This document shows positions 6,201 through 8,833 of a stretch of 8,833 bases of DNA, piece after piece. Within the stretch, counting starts at the first letter, position 1. Each line of letters begins with the position of its first letter. The translations under genes were made by a program, and so were the position numbers. Under the pieces are notes generated by a model. That model had not been told where the DNA came from. It was given only the letters and a program-made list of their open reading frames with translations, and did no database searches. The DNA comes from an uncultured Propionibacteriaceae bacterium (GTDB taxonomy: Bacteria > Actinomycetota > Actinomycetes > Propionibacteriales > Propionibacteriaceae). The stretch covers positions 1 through 8,833 of the forward strand of contig CAKZJI010000391.1 in NCBI GenBank assembly GCA_936941515.1, in the 5' to 3' direction.

Positions 6201-8833
6201 GGATCGCATAGGAGAACTGGTAGCTGCCCTCCTCTGTGGGCGCGACGACCCGCACATCCTGTCTGACGACCTCAAGGTCAGTCCTCCACGACCCGAGGGG
6301 GCGGGCTGAGTCCTTGATGACCTTGACCGTGTCGCCATCAGGATCAACGTCGTTCTTGGTGACCGGAAGGTCGAAACGCTGACCGGGACGGACAGTGATC
6401 TGATCGGGAACCGCGACGGGCGGCTGGTTGCTGTCCGGCGGGGGAATCACACCGACCCGGATCTTGCCCTCCCCAATGTCCCCGAACCGGTCCCTGACCT
6501 GGTAGGTGAAGGTGTCGGTCCCGTTGACGCCACGTGGCGCCGTGTAGGCGAGGTGACCTCCCTTGACCTGCACGCTGCCGAGGGTCGGGCCAACGGAGGC
6601 GCCCTCGATGAGTTCGACGGAGTCGCCATCGGGGTCCACGCCGTCGAGCGGCACCGCGATGTCGACCTCCGATCCCGAGAACACGCGGGCGGTGACCGGC
6701 ACCGGGTTGGGTTTCTGGTTTCCAGCGTCGAGGCCCCGCACGGTCACGGTGATCTTCGCGCTGGCACGGTTCCCGGCGGAGTCTGTGGTGGTGTAGACGA
6801 GGTTCACCGTCCCCGGGCTCTGGCCCGCCCTGAAACGCACCAGGTCACCGGAGACGAACGCCTCCCCCACTCCCTCGTCGCGCGTCTCGACGGCAGGATC
6901 GACGCTCAGGTCGAGGTCCGTCGGCGAGTAGTCGTTGCCCAGCACCGGAATGGTGACGATGTCCCCGGCCCGCACCGTCGCCTGGTCGTCGACGGCCACG
7001 GGCGGCTGGTTGGTGGCCTTGGGCGGCTGGGGGAGCACCAGAACCGTCGCCGTCGCAGACTCAGCGCCGTTGGAGACGGTGTAGGTGAAGCTCTGGGACT
7101 CGTTGAGTCCCGCGGGCGCTGAGATGCGCAGCGACGAGTGGTTGATGACCTCGACGTTCAGGCCCTGACCCTCCTCCACTGACAGTGACCTCACCGCAAG
7201 CACCCCGCCCGCCGGGTCGGTGTCGTTCTCCAGCACATCCACCACCACGGAGGAGTTCTCCGGCAGCAGCGCCAGATCATTCTCAGCGCTCGGTGTTCTG
7301 GAGGCGGCAGCCGGGTCGAGCACATCGATCCGGACGCGGCTCTCGGCGATGTTGGGGCCGTCGGAGACCTTGTAGCTCAGTTCGTGGGTGCCTGCCCGGG
7401 TGGAGCTGAACAGCGCCGTCGCCTGCTCGAAGTCGGGTTGCAGCGTCTCGTCTGCGGCGGGCTGGCCGAGTTCGGAGAGCTGCAGGGGTTCGCCGTTGGG
7501 GTCCGAGTCGTTGCTCAGGGGCCGCAGCACCACCTCCTCGCCGAGGTTGACGACGTAGTGGTCGGCGTTCGCCACCGGCGGCAGGTTCGTGGATCCGGGC
7601 GCGACCTGCACCTGCAGCTCCTCAGTTCTCTCCTGCCTGCCGTCGGAGACGGTGATCTGCACCTTCCGGTTTCCGGGTCCGAGCGTGCCGTTGTCACGCA
7701 GGGACAGGTAGCCGTCCTGCCGGAAGGTGACCTGCATCCCAGCGTCGCCGACGGCGTTGACCAGGTAGATGGGGTCGCCGTCAGGGTCCACCCAGTCTGG
7801 CAGCGCCGAGTATTCGACAGCGGCCTGCTCCGACATGCTGACGATGTTGTCGCGTTCCCGTTGGGGCGGTGAGTTGTCCGCCGCAGGTCGTGGGGTGACG
7901 GTGACGGTGGCGGGGTTGGAGACGTCCTGGCCGTCGAAGGCCTGGTAGGTGAAGGTCACCGGCGTGGTCTGGTCGGCTGGAAGGAAGATCTGCGCTGAAC
8001 GGCCGTTTCGTCCGGGGGTGACCTGCACTCCGTCGGGAGAGTCCGCCAGCTTCACGGTCAGCACGTCGCCGTCGGGGTCAACATCATTCAGGAGCACCGG
8101 CAGGGTCGTGGAGGTGCCGAGGCGGGCACCGAACTCGTCATCGGTGGCGACGGGCGGCACTTGATCCTGGTTGTCGACGGGCTGCTCACGCCGAACCTCG
8201 TCGTCGGACTGCTCCTCGGTCTCCTTCTCCTGCTCTTGAACCTGGGATTTGATGAGCTCCCAGTTGCTGACGAGCTTCATGCCCTCATTGGGCAGGTAGA
8301 TGTTGCCGGTGGCGTCGTTGATGACGACGATGTCACGGTTGATGCGGAAGGTGGGGGTCTTGGCTGCGGCGAGCGTGTCGTTGACGGCGTTCAGGTCGTC
8401 ACCATCGCCCGCGCAGTCGCGGACGTAGGCACCGGAGCCTCCCCAGGCCCCGTAGACGCAGCCTGCGACGTCTGCGGGGGCGGCTGGCTCCCCTCGGGGA
8501 ACCTCTGTGGTCTTCGGGGAGCCGCCTGCCAGGGGGACGGTGATGAGCGATTCAGCGGTGGCGATGCTCACCTGGCCCTCGGTGAGGCTCGGCAGCTGGG
8601 CGCGGGCTGCGCCATCAGCTTGGGGAACATCGATGGACCTGCCGGTGGTGCGCACCCGGCCGGCATCAACGGCCACCACCTCGTGCTCGGCCACGGTCAG
8701 TTGGGTCTCGGAGGAGACCCCGCCGTCGATATGGCCCGCGGACTCGGTGGTGAACTGGGTGCCCCTGGGCGAGACGCGGGTGACGGCACCTTCTTCATCC
8801 ACGATGAACCCCACACCGTCGCGTCCACCGCCC
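3292..8833 (-). CDS. Giant multidomain Ig-like/fibronectin type III surface protein (5'-partial)
   Basis: An open reading frame crosses the right edge and ends at TGA 3294-3292. A GTG at 8814 is a possible start, but the frame stays open for six more codons (GGGRDG) to the edge, with no signal peptide or membrane segment after the GTG, so the real start is upstream. Residues below are numbered from that GTG (1840 in all). Domains in order: globular N-terminal region 1-185, acidic linker 186-218, about eleven cadherin/Big_9-like Ig repeats 219-1289 with NDxDPDGD-type motifs, five Fn3-like domains 1290-1750, and a Cys-containing C-terminal domain 1751-1840. All ten cysteines fall in close pairs or in the C-terminal cluster, as expected outside the cytoplasm. 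There is no LPXTG motif or C-terminal membrane helix, so anchoring by an upstream N-terminal membrane segment is inferred. Likely role: adhesin or sensor at the cell surface, in an operon with moxR, DUF58 and a transglutaminase gene. The architecture resembles the Fn3 protein of the bifidobacterial PFNA cluster. Confidence 0.93.
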   Translation of the reverse strand, partial: GGGRDGVGFIVDEEGAVTRVSPRGTQFTTESAGHIDGGVSSETQLTVAEHEVVAVDAGRVRTTGRSIDVPQADGAARAQLPSLTEGQVSIATAESLITVPLAGGSPKTTEVPRGEPAAPADVAGCVYGAWGGSGAYVRDCAGDGDDLNAVNDTLAAAKTPTFRINRDIVVINDATGNIYLPNEGMKLVSNWELIKSQVQEQEKETEEQSDDEVRREQPVDNQDQVPPVATDDEFGARLGTSTTLPVLLNDVDPDGDVLTVKLADSPDGVQVTPGRNGRSAQIFLPADQTTPVTFTYQAFDGQDVSNPATVTVTPRPAADNSPPQRERDNIVSMSEQAAVEYSALPDWVDPDGDPIYLVNAVGDAGMQVTFRQDGYLSLRDNGTLGPGNRKVQITVSDGRQERTEELQVQVAPGSTNLPPVANADHYVVNLGEEVVLRPLSNDSDPNGEPLQLSELGQPAADETLQPDFEQATALFSSTRAGTHELSYKVSDGPNIAESRVRIDVLDPAAASRTPSAENDLALLPENSSVVVDVLENDTDPAGGVLAVRSLSVEEGQGLNVEVINHSSLRISAPAGLNESQSFTYTVSNGAESATATVLVLPQPPKATNQPPVAVDDQATVRAGDIVTIPVLGNDYSPTDLDLSVDPAVETRDEGVGEAFVSGDLVRFRAGQSPGTVNLVYTTTDSAGNRASAKITVTVRGLDAGNQKPNPVPVTARVFSGSEVDIAVPLDGVDPDGDSVELIEGASVGPTLGSVQVKGGHLAYTAPRGVNGTDTFTYQVRDRFGDIGEGKIRVGVIPPPDSNQPPVAVPDQITVRPGQRFDLPVTKNDVDPDGDTVKVIKDSARPLGSWRTDLEVVRQDVRVVAPTEEGSYQFSYAIRDGGGATVTGYGTILVDQNAPLLPPVAVDDRVAMADAFRNSEVEVPVLENDEDPDGARDDLTVTVAEPARVTEGGKVVVPLREDPQVLLYTLTDKDGNSAQAAIFVPGTRHLAPTLDPEQLPAKAKSGEPLQIDLSKYVLTRPGHEAKVTSADSVTAASGVWTGGPDQGLKVVSDTIIEFTPDPAFNGPTSVTFGVHDGASLDDSDGLRATLTLPIEVVSSGRTPPVLRPTPVDVASGESPINVSLGDMVTDPDEGDNERMTYQLLSASPEFDVSVSGQQMRVSAKSGTAPGTAGAAVVQVHDGSTDPQEMSIPLNVVTSTRPLLSIAELTEQEGRVGQTKTFDLTQAITNPFEDSGGEVTILYPQVTQGSATVTGSGMELNVTPNATGSVVVAYVAQDATGDASRQVTGQVSITVKDRPSPPTNLTAKSDVSGTVELSWTQGDLNGGALRNFTVAWNGGSQNCQAVTNCRVTGQQNNVDYSFTVSAVTEAGTSDPSAPASARPDAKPNQPATPTTKFGDRVIDLSWPATTVPDGGSPVTQYKIQVSPGINGQTEFTTADTSWQATGLSNGTAYRFRIQALNRYAEGNVARESEYLWSDYSAPEIPAGAPAGQGAPTVSKNQASGATPSATVSWGAPSDANGDRSLVYELRESGSGEVKYSGSATSTTVTMGVSSEDKTFQVRSSNKSGLWSDWSPASNAVRAFQPPGAPAGFSLTPTGVSNQVRFSFSGADGKGARAEEIRYRWSAGGASGFVGSGETITHGAFVNGRDVTVTLTAVATVNGETAEGESATATVNAYAPPAAPVVTASGSYRRVNYSWTQDPNSGGRPSTITTSAGESSGAASGGGGQDVDFGTQACITVTATNSEGQSTSTQACGKSWDAPHVTDLHGPALGAGDNCPYASCNQYHVRLERWRPNSQVTCTLEYGGYTETGTLSVNQDGYFEGRFQRWYIDTGFGAGRNLTGDCTQQ
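3295..3564 (-). other. Cysteine-containing C-terminal domain of the giant Fn3 protein
   Basis: Residues 1751-1840 follow the last Fn3-like domain. Four cysteines (C1770, C1775, C1793, C1837) lie in a short beta-rich stretch with NCPYASCNQYHV, VTCTLEYGGY and DGYFEGRFQRWYIDTGFGAG. Two disulfides are likely. The chain stops at GDCTQQ with no hydrophobic tail, charged tail or sortase motif, so this is a free C-terminus and not a wall anchor. I do not recognise a named family. A small SH3-like or Ig-like capping module with a binding role is a guess. Confidence 0.6.
4117..4131 (-). other. WSDWS motif in the third Fn3 domain
   Basis: Residues 1562-1566 read WSDWS, an exact match to the WSxWS box of class I cytokine receptors. 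It follows FQVRSSNKSGL, so an Arg in the preceding strand is available for stacking with the tryptophans. The position, just after strand F and before strand G of an Fn3 domain, is the same as in those receptors. The general Fn3 consensus in this region already favours a Ser after an aromatic residue, so chance convergence is possible. Confidence 0.7.
4399..4413 (-). other. WSDYS motif in the second Fn3 domain
   Basis: Residues 1468-1472 read WSDYS, a near match to WSxWS with Tyr for the second Trp. It lies after YRFRIQALNRYAEG at the end of the second Fn3 domain, 94 residues before the WSDWS of the next domain. The two sites share the 13-base string CTGTGGAGCGACT on the coding strand (4416-4404 and 4134-4122). 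Confidence 0.6.
4948..8160 (-). repeat. Tandem array of about eleven cadherin/Big_9-like Ig repeats
   Basis: The repeats span residues 219-1289, each about 85-110 residues. Most open with a PPVAxDD-type signature and then an NDxDPDGD-type acidic loop, the pattern of bacterial Ig (Big_9) and cadherin-like domains. Openings are near residues 219, 315, 410, 507, 602, 699, 796, 893, 983, 1095 and 1192. The acidic loop is intact or nearly so at 243-250, 343-347, 727-731, 821-828 and 921-927. It is altered at 435-442 (DPNGE), 530-537 (DPAGG), 627-634 (YSPTD) and 1121-1128 (DPDEGD), and lost in the ninth and eleventh units. In cadherin-like domains such aspartates bind calcium between modules, which would stiffen the rod; calcium binding here is inferred. 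Sequence divergence between units is high, so this is an old array and not a recent expansion. Confidence 0.85.
8161..8259 (-). other. Acidic Gln/Glu-rich linker of the giant Fn3 protein
   Basis: Residues 186-218 are dominated by E, Q, D, K and R, with the stretch QVQEQEKETEEQSDDEV at the centre. There are almost no hydrophobic residues after the first few. The segment separates the N-terminal globular region from the first Ig-like repeat, which begins at VPPVATDD. It probably forms a short charged helix or flexible hinge. A coiled coil is unlikely because there is no hydrophobic heptad. Confidence 0.6.
8260..8833 (-). other. N-terminal extracytoplasmic region of the giant Fn3 protein
   Basis: This covers residues 1-185 after the internal GTG plus six codons upstream of it. 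It has short beta-strand-like stretches such as GVGFIVDEEGAVTRV, which resemble blades of a propeller-like sheet. A pair of cysteines (C119 in GCVYGAW and C134 in VRDC) probably forms a disulfide. It ends in NRDIVVINDATGNIYL followed by NWELI. From memory, this segment is conserved just before the repeats in actinobacterial Fn3 proteins of MoxR/DUF58 loci. No signal peptide is visible, which supports a start outside the window. The propeller fold is only a guess from strand pattern. Confidence 0.55.

Noticed and set aside
6553..7122. Plus-strand ORF of 189 codons within the repeat array
   Set aside because: Antisense to intact Ig-like repeats, with shadow-type composition and no motif.

Overview
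The window is very GC-rich (by eye roughly two thirds G+C) and carries protein families typical of Actinomycetota. A propionibacterial or other high-GC actinobacterial host is my guess; the genus cannot be read from the sequence. Every supported gene lies on the minus strand, so transcription runs from position 8833 down to 1. The window is coding almost end to end. There is no intergenic stretch longer than 21 bases, and I saw no RNA gene, mobile element, CRISPR array, promoter or terminator.

In order of transcription: (1) 8833-3292, a giant extracytoplasmic protein of more than 1846 residues whose true start lies outside the window. It has an N-terminal globular region, an acidic Gln/Glu-rich linker, about eleven cadherin-like/bacterial Ig-like repeats, about five fibronectin type III (Fn3) domains and a cysteine-containing C-terminal domain. 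(2) 3270-2302, a MoxR-type AAA+ ATPase. (3) 2297-1095, a membrane-anchored DUF58 protein. (4) 1098-1, the N-terminal 366 residues of a TgpA-like transglutaminase membrane protein, cut off by the window edge before its catalytic domain. This last gene is open at the edge and easily missed because a long antisense ORF covers it.

The junctions are tight: 21 bases, 4 bases and an ATGA overlap. They indicate one operon with translational coupling. The order Fn3 protein, AAA ATPase, DUF58, transglutaminase matches the core of the locus described in Bifidobacterium longum as the PFNA cluster (kinase Pkb2, Fn3, AAA-ATPase, DUF58, transglutaminase, PP2C phosphatase). From that I predict a Ser/Thr kinase gene to the right and a phosphatase or FHA gene to the left. 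The likely working model is a MoxR/DUF58 chaperone-like pair that matures or assembles a surface machine made of the transglutaminase-like membrane protein and the giant adhesin-like protein.

The most interesting detail is a pair of WSxWS-type motifs (WSDYS and an exact WSDWS) near the C-terminal ends of two adjacent Fn3 domains. This is the placement seen in class I cytokine receptors. It matters because the Bifidobacterium Fn3 protein of this locus has been reported to carry cytokine-receptor-like motifs and to bind TNF-alpha. The locus itself is therefore not wholly undescribed, but this version of the surface protein deserves a closer look.
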